Counted from the stretch's first letter, positions 19,820 through 28,889 are shown. The stretch is DNA of 64,000 nt from Azospirillum picis (GCF_017876115.1 NZ_JAGINO010000021.1:62001-126000); one strand, 5' to 3'. Made by a program: numbers and translations. Notes: generated by a model not told the origin, from the letters alone.

Positions 19820-20244
19820 CGGCCGGGTCCGATCGCGGCCGCGCTGTGCTGGGGGCATGCCGGGCGCGGCTTCTTCAAGTTGGCCGACATCGCCGCGAAC
19901 ACCAGACGCAAGGATGCTCCGCCAATCCCGCCGGCGCCGGCGCTGGCGCTGGCGCTGGCGCTGGCGCTGGCGCTGGCGCTGGCGCTGGCGCTGGCGCTGG
20001 CGCTGGCGCTGGGGGCCATAAGGCGCATCGCCGCCCTCGTCGATCTCAAGCGCGCCTTGAATGGCAAGCCGGCGGCCGAGCGGTTGGCGGCCAGAGGGTG
20101 GCGATCATGTATGGCCTGATCACCACCGCCAAGTTGAACGACGTTGATCCGCAGGCGTGGCTTGCCGACGTGCTGGCCCGCATCGCCGGCCTGCCGCAGA
20201 AACGCCTGCACGAACTGCTGCCCTGGAACTGGAAGGCGGCCTGA
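19820..20244 (+). mobile_element. Decayed IS66-family transposase fragment
   Basis: Two reading frames carry pieces of an IS66 transposase. The first (about 19841-20095) reads [18 protein letters not shown], then after a repeat tract [25 protein letters not shown], matching the CWAH-R-R/K-FF and RIAALY-IE-x-I-x-G blocks of IS66. The second (about 20084-20244) reads GGQRVAIMYGLITTAKLNDV, DPQAWLADVLARIAG and HELLPWNWK, the canonical IS66 C-terminus. An out-of-frame deletion joins them, removing the C-terminal part of the catalytic core. The N-terminal half and companion genes are absent, so the element is inactive. Confidence 0.75.
19939..20010 (+). repeat. Hexanucleotide microsatellite, 12 perfect GGCGCT units
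   Basis: Twelve uninterrupted GGCGCT copies span 72 bp, preceded by one variant unit GGCGCC (19933-19938). In the transposase frame it encodes (Ala-Leu)n; on the other strand (Ser-Ala)n. It replaces the IS66 segment linking the FFKLADIA and RRIAALV blocks, so it arose by slippage inside a dead gene. Confidence 0.9.
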
Positions 20245-20426
20245 CCGCATCACTCACCGAGGCGTACGTCGGCAACGGATCGGATGTCGATTGGGTGTCG
20301 ATTGGGTGTTTCCAAACCGGGTCCCGCTTCCGATCCTGGGGCAAAGGATCGGCTCACAGGGGGCGTGATGACACCAAGGATCGAGGCCGCTGGGGCGTCT
20401 CATGCTGAGAACCGGGAGGATTTTTC

Positions 20427-20810
20427 ATGCAGAAACGCATATTGTTCATCTCGATGCTTGCCACGTCGGCGAGCCTATCTGCGGTAGCTCAAGAGGTTTC
20501 CGTACCTCCGGTTACGACTGCCGATCCAGGCTACCTGTTCCCCAACGACCAGTATCAGCGTGGCCGACAGGAAAAGGATCGTGATCGCAGCCGCAGCGGG
20601 CGCTCCCAGTCCGGACAGACGGGCATGATCGAACTGGATGCCGCGGCGCGCGCCAGGGTTGAAGCTTCGATCAAGGCCCTCGTTCCTGAGTATAACAGGC
20701 GGGCCAAGCGGGACGGAGAGGTCAAGGCGAATGCCTGGATCCGTCAAAAAGCCTTCGTCCTCGGACAACGCGAGGCCGACCTCATGAAGGAGCGGATGAA
20801 ACGTCAATGA
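20427..20810 (+). CDS. Exported hypothetical protein, 127 residues
   Basis: It begins at an ATG preceded by GGGAGGA and has a signal peptide (MQKRILFISMLATSASLSAVAQ). The mature protein is charged: a basic RQEKDRDRSRSGRSQSGQTG linker (about residues 47-66), then a helical C-terminus with many Lys/Arg/Glu (LDAAARARVEASIKALVPEYN, QKAFVLGQREADLMKERMKRQ). No domain is recognised. The C-terminal amphipathic helix could interact with membranes or nucleic acid. It is the first plus-strand gene beside an ECF sigma cluster with other small exported proteins. Confidence 0.7.
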   Translation: MQKRILFISMLATSASLSAVAQEVSVPPVTTADPGYLFPNDQYQRGRQEKDRDRSRSGRSQSGQTGMIELDAAARARVEASIKALVPEYNRRAKRDGEVKANAWIRQKAFVLGQREADLMKERMKRQ

Positions 20811-21038
20811 CGTCCGGTACGGGCCAAGGCGATTGCGTCCAATGCCAAAACGCCGATCGCCGGCCTGAAGCCGAAATCGGGAAACTCCGGCGCGACCTCT
20901 GCGGCACGCGCTCCAGACGCAAGGCGCGTCTTCTGCCCGGCACGGCTTCTTCAGGCTGGCCCATTCGGCCGCGGCAAGGATCTGCAACTCCTCCTGTTCG
21001 CGGCCCGGCCAACCGGCGCCGGGACCGGAGTGTCCGTC

Positions 21039-21497
21039 TCAGGGCATTTGCTTCAGGATGACCTTCGTCTTCAGAAGGGATTCGGCAAACGTTACGACGG
21101 CTCTTTCGTCGACGCGGCCGGCCACATGGATATAGACCGTGCCGTCTTTTGCCACCGCGATCCTGCGCCCCTGAGGGATACGCGCTTCCAGCGTCCTGAT
21201 GTTTTTCCGAAGCCGTTGGATCACGGCGGTGTCGGGACGTTCGCCGCGCGTCTGTGCGCTTTTGTTGGGCCGTGTCGACCTCTCCCCGCCGGCATCGCGG
21301 TTCGGCACCCGCTGCCGTTCCGCATTCTGGTGGTTCTGATGCCGGTTCCACAATTGCTGGTTAAGGTGGATGTCGAGATTGTCGATGAACTGGCTGGAGG
21401 CGGGCGAGGCGCTGCCGAGGAGGATGGCCACGGCAAAAGGCAGGGCGAGGAGCATCACGGCCGCTGAGGCAGTCACGTGCTTTAGGCGTGCAATCAT
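21039..21497 (-). CDS. Exported hypothetical protein, 152 residues
   Basis: The N-terminus (RLKHVTASAAVMLLALPFAVAI) is a signal peptide or anchor ending near PASSQ. The middle is polar and rich in Asn, Gln and Arg (NQQLWNRHQNHQNAERQRV). The C-terminal 60 residues look folded (RRIAVAKDGTVYIHVAGRV, AVVTFAESLLKTKVILKQ). No family is recognised. It lies 111 bp after the ECF-sigma partner gene on the same strand and may be its target or a co-transcribed effector. Confidence 0.65.
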   Translation of the reverse strand: MIARLKHVTASAAVMLLALPFAVAILLGSASPASSQFIDNLDIHLNQQLWNRHQNHQNAERQRVPNRDAGGERSTRPNKSAQTRGERPDTAVIQRLRKNIRTLEARIPQGRRIAVAKDGTVYIHVAGRVDERAVVTFAESLLKTKVILKQMP

Positions 21498-21608
21498 CGG
21501 CGTGGCTTCCTTCGGGATCGTGGGGAGCGGATGATCTTCTCGATGAGACGTACCGGCACGCAGAGAGCTTGGTGGCTGATTGCGATTTCGCGTGGGCTGC
21601 GGTTGTGA

Positions 21609-22124
21609 TCAGGGTTGTTGCAGGCCCTGCCGTGCGTCGTCACGGTTGGGCGCATGCTGGATACGGAGGGACAGATCGATCGAGCGGCTATAGCCCTGCT
21701 CGCTGCGAAGGAAGACGTCCCAGCGCTGATTCGAACCCATGCCGGAACATACCACGACCATGTCCTGTCCGTTGGCGGTCTTCTCGCGAAAGGCATCGAA
21801 AAGGGCGATTCGCTGGCTTTCTTTTTTGTTCGTGACACCCAGCCGCTCCTCGCTGCCGCCTTCGAGCAGAAGCAGTTCAGCGGCCTCCGGCATGTTGTGC
21901 AGGTCGAGCTCCAGACCTTCAAAACTGTAGTGTTCGATCGGAAAAGCCGGAGCTGCTGGGCCTCCTGTCATGGGCGGCGTCTGCGTGTTGCGAGCAGGCC
22001 GCCGCACCTCGCGCGCGAACAGGTCCGTACTCGCACGGATGGTGGCCTGCATCCGTGCCGGGTCCGGTTCGGAAACCTCCTGACGGAGCAGGCGCGATAG
22101 CGAACTGTCTTTTTGCCGGCTCAT
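21609..22124 (-). CDS. Putative partner or anti-sigma protein of the ECF sigma factor
   Basis: The 171-residue protein starts with an ATGA overlap of the sigma-factor stop, the classical arrangement for an anti-sigma gene. The N-terminus (SRLLRQEVSEPDPARMQATIRA) is helical. There is no H-x3-C-x2-C zinc motif and no transmembrane segment, unlike most anti-sigmas. The C-terminal half contains beta-like stretches (DMVVVCSGMGSNQRWDVFL, GYSRSIDLSLRIQ). The anti-sigma role is inferred only from position; it could instead be an unrelated effector. Confidence 0.6.
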   Translation of the reverse strand: MSRQKDSSLSRLLRQEVSEPDPARMQATIRASTDLFAREVRRPARNTQTPPMTGGPAAPAFPIEHYSFEGLELDLHNMPEAAELLLLEGGSEERLGVTNKKESQRIALFDAFREKTANGQDMVVVCSGMGSNQRWDVFLRSEQGYSRSIDLSLRIQHAPNRDDARQGLQQP

Positions 22125-22699
22125 AGAAGGCCTCTCAGCGTTTTACGCGCATTGTGGATATGCCAGGAAACGGTCACCTCTTTGCACCGCATGATCCGCG
22201 CGGCCTCGGCGTGACTCATCTCTTCGCCATAGACGAGCATGACCGCATCGCGCTGTTTCTCCGGCAGTTCCTGGACCTTCCGCCAGATGTCGGCGACATG
22301 CAGCGCGTCTTCCTGATCCCCGTCGCTTCCCTCGGTGGCCATCGAAGCGACCTCGGCCGCCTGGCGGTTGACGCGCGCCTGACTGCGCAGCAGGTCCCGC
22401 ACCGCATTCAGCGTGACTTGATACAGCCAACTGGTGAAGCTGGCCCGGCCGTCGAAGGACGGGAGGATGGTGGCAAGGCGCATGCAGACCGTCTGGGTCA
22501 CGTCTTCGGCGTCGGTCTTGCAGCCGAGCCATCGGAACGCCGTCCTGTAGATGAATGGGTAATGCCGGGTGACGAGGCGCTCGAAGGCGGCGACGTCGCC
22601 AGTCTGCGCCTGCCGGACGAGAGACATGGGATCGTCGGTCCCCGGTGCTCCATCTGCGATATGCTCCTGCACGCCGCCCTTGTCCTCCGCCTTGCACAT
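22121..22699 (-). CDS. ECF-type RNA polymerase sigma factor
   Basis: The 192-residue protein has sigma region 2 (about residues 25-100: DVAAFERLVTRHYPFIYRTAFR, DAEDVTQTVCMRLA, SFTSWLYQVTLNAVRDLLR) and region 4 (about 135-190: LPEKQRDAVMLVYGEEMSHAEAA, VTVSWHIHNARKTLRGLL). It would direct RNA polymerase to a small stress regulon. Its neighbours are exported proteins of unknown role. Upstream on the minus strand, GGGAAGT around 22750 could be part of an autoregulated -35, though no clear -10 is seen. The first Met gives a crowded Shine-Dalgarno (AGGGGG directly before ATG). Confidence 0.88.
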   Translation of the reverse strand: MCKAEDKGGVQEHIADGAPGTDDPMSLVRQAQTGDVAAFERLVTRHYPFIYRTAFRWLGCKTDAEDVTQTVCMRLATILPSFDGRASFTSWLYQVTLNAVRDLLRSQARVNRQAAEVASMATEGSDGDQEDALHVADIWRKVQELPEKQRDAVMLVYGEEMSHAEAARIMRCKEVTVSWHIHNARKTLRGLL

Positions 22700-22803
22700 C
22701 CCCCTGCTTTTTTAGCGGAATCAATACACCTGTGTCCAATTCCCGTGACTTCCCGGACATCACCGATCGGCGTCGGGATCTCGAAGGAGGTGGCGTTTCC
22801 CAT

Positions 22804-24411
22804 TCAATCCTCCAGCCAGTACGCTTCCCCGCGCACGAGAACCGTGTCGGGCAGGGCTTTGTCCGTGCTTTCGGGGACAGCGAAGAAATGGCGCTCGACC
22901 TCTCCGTTCCGTTCAAGGATCAGCGCATAATCCTCAAAGCGGTAACGGGCGGTGACCTCCGCTTCGTCGGGAGGGGCAACCATGATGTAGCTGGTCGCGA
23001 CATTGCCGGCGACGAAACCGCTTCGATGGTAGGTGACCATCCCATCCTTGCTGAAGGTGTAGCGCCGATCCTGCCTGTGACCGCCCATCCCGACCTGAAG
23101 ATAGTGGTAGCTCGCCTTCAAGCGCGATGCCGTCATCGGGCGCAGGCGTTGCGGCTTTTCCAGCTCGACCGTGCGTCCCTCGTCGTCACCGCGGCTGTGG
23201 GTCAGCGTCACCTTCCCGCCACGCTCCTTCCAAGTGAACCAGCGGTGCGGCTCGCGCTCCTTCGACCGTTGCACCGCGAGATCCGTGAACGGAAAGCTCC
23301 AATCGTGCCGGTAGGCGGTGCCGTCCCGCAGCAGGACGTAGACGGCTTCCTCACGGTCGACATAGCCGTTGCCGAACCCATCCAAGCGGTTGTCGAAGCT
23401 GGATTCGTACAGAACAGACTCGACCTCCCCGAGGGCGATACCGTTGTTGGGGCCGGCATAGGCTTCGCTTTCCTCAAGGGGGCGCGGCATCAGTCCGACG
23501 GTGTCGTCCTCCTCGACAAAGGGGCGGCGGGTTTCCTCCGGGGTGAAGAGACTGCATTTCGTGAGCGTCAGCTTTCCGCCGGTATGGGCGTCAAGAACGG
23601 AGCGCGGCATGCCGGCGACGACGCGGTCCTTCCCCAAGGCCTGCGCCATGCGTGCTTCGTGCGTACCATCGACGAAGGTGTCGCATTCGACCTTGAAGGA
23701 GGATTGCCGGTCGCCGCGCCATTCACGCAACTCGCTGTCCCCGGTGACGCGGCCGTAGAGAACCTGCATGCCATCAGCGATCAGCCAGTTGAGGGCCTGC
23801 TCCTCGCGGGCGCGTCTCAGGTCGCGGTAACGGCGCGCGCCTTCCTTGCTGCCGATCTCGGCCATCTTGGCTTCGATCCGGGCAGACAGAGCAGCCAGGC
23901 GCAGGATCCGCGTATCCTCGACGCGCTTCTGGCCGGGCAGGATTTTCGGAGTGTCTGGAACCTCGATCCCGAGATCGGACGCGCGGCGGAGGAGGCGGCG
24001 AACGGTTGTTTGCACGGAGAACTGGCTGTCGTCCCGGAAGACGTCCCGGAAGACCTTCATGAGATCGTCGCATTGTTGCGGGTTCTTCTCGAGGTCCTGC
24101 TGGATCACCCCAGCCAGCCGGTCCCGCCCGGTGTCGTATTGTCCGGCAAATTCGGGCATGCGGTGGCGGATGGCGCCGATCAGCCGTTCATAGCCCGATC
24201 TGCCATTCCCATATGACCAGCCGGCAAGGATGTCGCGACGCCCGGCCCCACCGGCAGGGTCGCGCTGATTGCACTGCTCCACATAAAGCTCCGTGGCCGT
24301 GAAAGCCCCGATGACCTTGCCAAGCTCCGCCGTGAACTCGGCGACGTCATCGGCTTGGGCATAAACCGGCATAAGGGCGATCAACACGACGCCGGCAAAA
24401 CGGTGTTTCAT
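22804..24411 (-). CDS. Exported hypothetical protein, 535 residues
   Basis: Start at the ATG 24409-24411 gives a clear signal peptide (MKHRFAGVVLIALMPVYAQA). The mature protein has an N-terminal helical part (DVAEFTAELGKVIGAFTATELY, then a charged region to about residue 230). A long C-terminal half is rich in acidic and beta-type segments, such as KLTLTKCSLFTPEE, YVLLRDGTAYRHDWSFP and RYRFEDYALILERNGEVERHFFAV. No known domain is recognised. It may be a large periplasmic or secreted effector. It precedes the sigma gene on the same strand by 104 bp, so the two could be linked in function. Confidence 0.7.
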   Translation of the reverse strand: MKHRFAGVVLIALMPVYAQADDVAEFTAELGKVIGAFTATELYVEQCNQRDPAGGAGRRDILAGWSYGNGRSGYERLIGAIRHRMPEFAGQYDTGRDRLAGVIQQDLEKNPQQCDDLMKVFRDVFRDDSQFSVQTTVRRLLRRASDLGIEVPDTPKILPGQKRVEDTRILRLAALSARIEAKMAEIGSKEGARRYRDLRRAREEQALNWLIADGMQVLYGRVTGDSELREWRGDRQSSFKVECDTFVDGTHEARMAQALGKDRVVAGMPRSVLDAHTGGKLTLTKCSLFTPEETRRPFVEEDDTVGLMPRPLEESEAYAGPNNGIALGEVESVLYESSFDNRLDGFGNGYVDREEAVYVLLRDGTAYRHDWSFPFTDLAVQRSKEREPHRWFTWKERGGKVTLTHSRGDDEGRTVELEKPQRLRPMTASRLKASYHYLQVGMGGHRQDRRYTFSKDGMVTYHRSGFVAGNVATSYIMVAPPDEAEVTARYRFEDYALILERNGEVERHFFAVPESTDKALPDTVLVRGEAYWLED

Positions 24412-24769
24412 GAAGAGTCTCCGAGGTTCCTGTCGACCCGCAGGTTTTGACCGTTGGGCGTACCGTCTTTCGCCACTCATCGTCCTTCTCCCCAAGTTTC
24501 GCCCAACCCGGTCCTGTCGGGAGACGAGGCTTCCAGCACGGGCGGTTCCTGCCAGTTCCAAAGCGGGGGAAACGGATCGCGCGATGCGTCATCCGGATCC
24601 GGAATTCCGCGCCAAGGGCAGGACAGCATGAAACAGTCAACGCCGGTGTCACCAACGGCCGGCCTTTTGGTGGGCGCCACGGGCGTGTCAGCCACAATCA
24701 TACCGATGCCAATCAAGGTGAAGATCAGGGGACGGCGACGAGGAGCGGAATGGCTTGCTTCCCGGTTGT
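24412..24769. other. Gene-free interval with a possible decayed membrane-protein frame
   Basis: No gene is supported here. On the minus strand one frame reads PLIFTLIGIGMIVADTPVAP and stays open to about 24477, but only a TTG within the hydrophobic stretch could start it and no ribosome site is visible. It may be the remains of a small membrane or exported protein behind the 179-residue gene. Confidence 0.3.
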
Positions 24770-25309
24770 TCAGCGATTCTTCAGGCCATTCTTGCTGCGC
24801 TCGCGGGCGATCTCGTCGCGGCGGCCATCAATGTCGTCACGAAATTTCGTCAAGTTCTTGCGAATTTCGCTGATGATCGCCGCATGTTCAGTCTTGTCCA
24901 CCAGCCCGTTTGGGTTGGTGTCATCCCATTCCAGTGCCCAGTTGATCGCAGCGATCCATTCGTCGGGATCACCGGCGATATATTCGTTGACGGGGCGGCC
25001 AACCTGTTCCGTCAGGGCGCCGAACAGCGCGCGGTCGTTGCCGCTGGCGGCCTGCTTCGCAGTGGCAATCAGGATGCGGTAGCGAAGCTGACCCGCATAC
25101 ATCCAGTTCGCCGCTTCCTGTCCTTTCCCTTGCGCAAGTAGCCGCGCGGCAAGAACATAAAGGGCCGAGGGATGAAGCTCGGGCGCAGTCGCGATGATCT
25201 TTTGGTTGCTGAGCTTGCTGAGATCCAGCTCCTCCGCGGCTCCGGGCCAAGCGAAGACAAGGCCGAACAGGCCGAACAGGGCGAACAAAGCGAGTATCCA
25301 GCGGCCCAT
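24770..25309 (-). CDS. Exported hypothetical protein, 179 residues
   Basis: The ATG at 25307-25309 gives a signal peptide (MGRWILALFALFGLFGLVFAWPGAA); the longer open frame upstream has no such leader. The mature part is mostly helical: SNQKIIATAPELHPSALYVLAARLLAQGKGQEAANWMYAGQLRYRI is reminiscent of TPR/Sel1-like helical pairs. The C-terminal IISEIRKNLTKFRDDIDGRRDEIARERSK is strongly charged. No enzyme motif is visible. It is part of the unknown exported-protein cluster near the ECF sigma gene. Confidence 0.68.
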   Translation of the reverse strand: MGRWILALFALFGLFGLVFAWPGAAEELDLSKLSNQKIIATAPELHPSALYVLAARLLAQGKGQEAANWMYAGQLRYRILIATAKQAASGNDRALFGALTEQVGRPVNEYIAGDPDEWIAAINWALEWDDTNPNGLVDKTEHAAIISEIRKNLTKFRDDIDGRRDEIARERSKNGLKNR

Positions 25310-25584
25310 GTCATGGAACCTCTTCAGTGACTCCCTCGGTGAGACGGCGGGCGCGCGACGATCCTTGGCCGTGCGGAAAGCTTCGCCGTGATGGGTGAGA
25401 ACAGAACCCACCAAGACCGCAAGCCTGAGCGGCGTCGAACATGCATGTCGAAGTGGCGGGCCGAAATGCACCGGACCTCCGTCGGGCTGATCGCAGTCCT
25501 TCTTTCCGGAATCATGCAGGTCCGGACAGTCCGGGTTTTCCGACGCAGATTGACCTGTCGGAACAGGCAAGGGAAACGGATGAG

Positions 25585-26070
25585 ATGTTCAAGCGACTGT
25601 TCGCCGGATTGCACAAGGATGAGGAGGCCTCCAAAGCTGTGCCGGACTCGGTGGGGTCCTTACAGGATGATGTCGTCCGTAGCATCGTTGCCGACAGCAG
25701 CGATCTTTATGACGATGAGTGGGGCGATCGCGATTGGGTTCACATCGCCGTCAATCATGAACTCCTGATCGAGGAAGGGCGGCGGTCGAGCACGCAGACG
25801 GCAGTGTTGGCGCACAGGCCCGGAGCACCGCTTGAAGATCTGAGCTTCCGGATGAGCATGGGCACGAAGCGGAAACTTATCGCCTTAAGGGATGCGATGA
25901 GCCGTGAAGGCAGGGAACCCTGGACGATCGCCGACATCACCATCGAGGGCGATGGCCGGTATAAATTCACGTTCGGCTACGGGCCGCCGCCCCGGATCAA
26001 TGGCGACCTTCTGCACACCCCGTTGAAGGGCCTGCTGGAACGCTACAAGGCGGACAGGGGGCTAAAATGA
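25585..26070 (+). CDS. Hypothetical protein, YezG/DUF600-like fold possible
   Basis: The 161-residue protein starts at the ATG 25585 (MFKRLFAGLHKDEEASK); an in-frame upstream extension is unlike protein sequence. Features are an acidic mid-part (DLYDDEWGDRDWVHIAVNHE) and a C-terminus with REPWTIADITIEGDGRYKFTFGYGPPPR. The WxxxxxxIxxDGRYxFxFxY pattern loosely resembles YezG-type immunity proteins (DUF600). The resemblance is weak, and no toxin gene of that sort is adjacent. It reads divergently from the 179-residue exported protein. Confidence 0.55.
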   Translation: MFKRLFAGLHKDEEASKAVPDSVGSLQDDVVRSIVADSSDLYDDEWGDRDWVHIAVNHELLIEEGRRSSTQTAVLAHRPGAPLEDLSFRMSMGTKRKLIALRDAMSREGREPWTIADITIEGDGRYKFTFGYGPPPRINGDLLHTPLKGLLERYKADRGLK

Positions 26071-26315
26071 AGGCTTGGCGCGGCGACGGCAGCACAACCG
26101 CCTTCGTCTGCGTCTTGTCATGATGGCCGGCGCCGCTTCTTCAGAGCCTGTTTCAGAAGGGGGCCGGGAAGCGGGCTCAGCCAATCCGGTCCCGGAATCG
26201 CTCAGAATCTCGGGTCCGGCCGCCGATGATCTCGGGCCGCTACAGAGACCGCTTGAAACGGTCACGCTCCAGCAGCGGCGGGGCGGTCCTCAAGCCGAGC
26301 TACGGCATCCGGCCA

Positions 26316-27041
26316 TCACCATGGTGTTTCGCCGTCCGGTTCGAAGAAGCGACCTGTTTCGTCGCCGCTCATCGCATGGCGAACCGGAAGGCGAGCCCCC
26401 TCCTCCGGCGTCATGAAGCCAGTGTGGCCAGTGAGGTCGGTCTTCACGTAGCCGGGGCTTACCGAGTTGACGAGGATGCCGGTGTCGCGCAGCTCCTCGG
26501 CAAGCTGAACCGTGAGCATGTTCACCGCAGCCTTCGAAGCGTTGTAGCCGATCAGCCGGGCGGAGTAATAGGGCGAGGCCGGATCGCCCATGACCGTCAA
26601 CGACCCCAGCGAACTCGACAGGTTGATGATCCGGCCGGCCGGCGCCTTCCGCAGCAGGGGCAGCATCGCTTGGGTCACCGCCAGCGTCCCGACGAAGTTG
26701 GTCTCCATGATCCGCCGCGCCGCCTCCGGAGCGGCCATGCTGGGCGGTCCATCCTCGGGATCGACAATGCCGGCGTTGTTGACGAGAATGTCGAGCCGGC
26801 CGTGTTCCGCCCCGATGGTCTCGGCCGCTGCCGAGATGCTGGCATGGTCGGTCAGGTCGATCCGCACAGACTGCGCCGTCAGCCCTTGGGACGCGAGAGT
26901 GCCGACGGCTGCCCGGCCGCGGGCGCCATCGCGCGCTCCGATGACGACGTGGACGCCGGCCTGGGCAAGCTGGCGGGCAATCTCCAATCCGATGCCCTTG
27001 TTGGCGCCCGTCACGAGGGCAATGCGACCGTCGTTCGGCAT
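26316..27041 (-). CDS. Short-chain dehydrogenase/reductase
   Basis: The 241-residue SDR has the cofactor motif TGANKGIG near the N-terminus, NNAG at about 80, the catalytic Ser in LSSS, and the active YNASK (Tyr-x3-Lys) around residue 160. The C-terminus, after SPGYVKTDLTG, is typical of carbonyl-reductase-like members. It probably reduces a carbonyl compound with NADPH. The start ATG at 27039-27041 has AAGGA six bases before it. It is divergent from a TetR-family gene 70 bp away, a typical pair in which TetR represses the enzyme. Confidence 0.9.
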   Translation of the reverse strand: MPNDGRIALVTGANKGIGLEIARQLAQAGVHVVIGARDGARGRAAVGTLASQGLTAQSVRIDLTDHASISAAAETIGAEHGRLDILVNNAGIVDPEDGPPSMAAPEAARRIMETNFVGTLAVTQAMLPLLRKAPAGRIINLSSSLGSLTVMGDPASPYYSARLIGYNASKAAVNMLTVQLAEELRDTGILVNSVSPGYVKTDLTGHTGFMTPEEGARLPVRHAMSGDETGRFFEPDGETPW

Positions 27042-27111
27042 GAGCTGTTCCTTCATTCTCCTGCGTGTGACGGCTAAGATATGAAGAATCATTCAGCTCC
27101 GGAATTCGCTT

Positions 27112-27768
27112 ATGCCTCCCCCCGCACCACGACACCTGAAAGCCCGGAAACGCCCGCGCCAGGCGCGTGCCGGAGTGACGTTGGACGCGATCTTTGAAGC
27201 GACCATTCAGCTTTTGCTGGCCGATGGCCTGCCCCGCCTGACCACCACCCGCGTTGCCGAACGGGCGGGAGTCTCGGTAGGCACGCTGTACCAGTATTTT
27301 CCGCACAAGCAGGCGCTGCTCTACGCACTCAACGAACGATACCTGGACGCTCTGGCGGACAGGATCGAGGCGACCTGCCTCGCCCATCATGGGGTATCGC
27401 TGCGCGTGATGATCGATGCGCTGATCGAAACCTACTGGAAGGCCAAAACGGAGCGGGCGGATGTCACGCGCGCGCTGTATCGCACCGCCGTCGAGCTCGA
27501 CAACGAGGCGCTCATCGAGGACTTCGCGGCGCGGGTCGACGCCGCCACGCTTGCCATGCTGGCGAGCGCCTCCGACTGGACGGGGCAGGACCTCGCCGGC
27601 ATCAATCTGACGCTCGTAACGGTGATCTTCGGCACGGTCCGCAACGCCTTCGAACGCAATCTGCCGCCCGCAGCGATCGAGACGCTTCGGGATCATCTGC
27701 TCCGGATGTGTCACGCCTACCTGAGCAGCGCCGGCAAACGGCACGGACCCGCGGACGTTGGCGGCTGA
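27112..27768 (+). CDS. TetR-family transcriptional regulator
   Basis: The 218-residue protein has the TetR N-terminal HTH (about residues 20-65: ARAGVTLDAIFEATIQLLLADG, TRVAERAGVSVGTLYQYFPHKQALLYAL). The C-terminal ligand-binding domain is helical and divergent. It is divergently arranged with the SDR gene and probably represses it in response to a small hydrophobic or electrophilic compound. A short inverted repeat TGAA...TTCA near 27081-27094 in the shared region may be part of the operator but is weak. Confidence 0.9.
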   Translation: MPPPAPRHLKARKRPRQARAGVTLDAIFEATIQLLLADGLPRLTTTRVAERAGVSVGTLYQYFPHKQALLYALNERYLDALADRIEATCLAHHGVSLRVMIDALIETYWKAKTERADVTRALYRTAVELDNEALIEDFAARVDAATLAMLASASDWTGQDLAGINLTLVTVIFGTVRNAFERNLPPAAIETLRDHLLRMCHAYLSSAGKRHGPADVGG

Positions 27769-27907
27769 CAGCGGCCTCGGCCGCGGCATCAATCATGGCT
27801 TCGGTGAAGCGGCCATCGATCACCCCGTTGGAAAACCGGCGGCGGTATAACAGTGGACCAAAGGCCTGGGTCACGCTTCCAGCGACACCGCTTGAACCGA
27901 CCACATC

Positions 27908-28783
27908 CTAGGCGAGCGACAGGCGGGCCACGCACCAATCCCATACCGCATCGAGTGGCCTGCGTGACGATGACGAGCGTTTGCGGACAAGGAAATAGCC
28001 GGGCTCCGCGATCATCGTCGCATCGGTCACCTGCACCAGCCGTCCAGCCTCCAGATCGGCGACCACGAAGGCCCTGCACGCCAGGGCGATACCCTGGACA
28101 GCCAGGGCGGCATCCAGCGCCAGCGCCGTCTGGTTGAACACGGCGCCCGGCAGCTTCCCGCCGGTTCGCAGGAACACCGGCCAATGATCGTGCGCATCAT
28201 GCAGAAGCGGAAATTCCCGAAGCTGCTCGACGGCCAGCGGAAGAGACACGCCCCTCACCAGGTGCGGGCTGGCGACCGCCACCAGTTCCTGGCGGAACAG
28301 CAGCCTCGCCTCCAGGTCCGGCGGAAAGGGCGGACGGGTCAGCCGCACCGCTATGTCCACCTGATCCCGGTCGAAGTCCGACAGCGCCTCGGTCGCGACC
28401 GTGCGCAGCTCCACGTCGGGAAGGGATTCGTTGAGCTCGGCCAGGCGCGGGATCAGCAGCTTGGTCGCAACGGTGGGGGTGACGCTGATCGTCACGGTTC
28501 CCGGCCGCGCGAGCAGCCGCCCCGTCGCCTCGCCGAGCATGTCGAAGGCGCGCGTCATGTCGGCGAGATAGGCGGCGCCAGGCAGCGTCAGGGACAGGCC
28601 CCGCGGCTGGCGCTTGAACAGGGCGATGCCGAGCTGATCCTCCAGCGCACGAACCTGCTGCGCAACGGCGCCCTGCGTGACGCCGAGCTCCTCGGCGGCG
28701 GCGCGGAAGCTCAGCCGGCGGCCGGAAACCTCGAAGGCGCGCAGGGCATTCAACGGGGGCAGCTTGCGGCGAGGGTAGACCAT
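27908..28783 (-). CDS. LysR-family regulator (GcvA-like)
   Basis: The 291-residue LysR regulator starts MVYPRRKLPPLNALRAFEVSGRR, the pattern of GcvA/AmpR-like proteins. The HTH is about residues 8-65 (FRAAAEELGVTQGAVAQQVRALEDQLGIALFKR). The effector domain follows from 90. It is divergent from the SDR gene that starts at 28890 and should control it. GTAG-TTTTT-CTAC at 28794-28806 in the shared 106-bp region could be part of the binding site. Confidence 0.9.
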   Translation of the reverse strand: MVYPRRKLPPLNALRAFEVSGRRLSFRAAAEELGVTQGAVAQQVRALEDQLGIALFKRQPRGLSLTLPGAAYLADMTRAFDMLGEATGRLLARPGTVTISVTPTVATKLLIPRLAELNESLPDVELRTVATEALSDFDRDQVDIAVRLTRPPFPPDLEARLLFRQELVAVASPHLVRGVSLPLAVEQLREFPLLHDAHDHWPVFLRTGGKLPGAVFNQTALALDAALAVQGIALACRAFVVADLEAGRLVQVTDATMIAEPGYFLVRKRSSSSRRPLDAVWDWCVARLSLA

Positions 28784-28889
28784 AGGAGCGCCAGTAGTTT
28801 TTCTACATGCTAGCGCGCTTCCTTCTGGTGCGGAAGACCGCCGGCCGCCATGGCATGATCCCGGCGAAATCTGGATGCCGGAGGCTTTC

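Noticed and set aside
24477-24716. Minus-strand frame with hydrophobic PLIFTLIGIGMIV segment
   Set aside because: It has only a TTG start inside the hydrophobic stretch and no ribosome site; described as a possible relic only.
20930-26160. GGC-x-CGGCTTCTTCA-like sequences at about 19867, 20938 and 26130 as a repeated element
   Set aside because: Only the first belongs to a recognisable IS66 frame. The others share about 12 bases and no flanking similarity.
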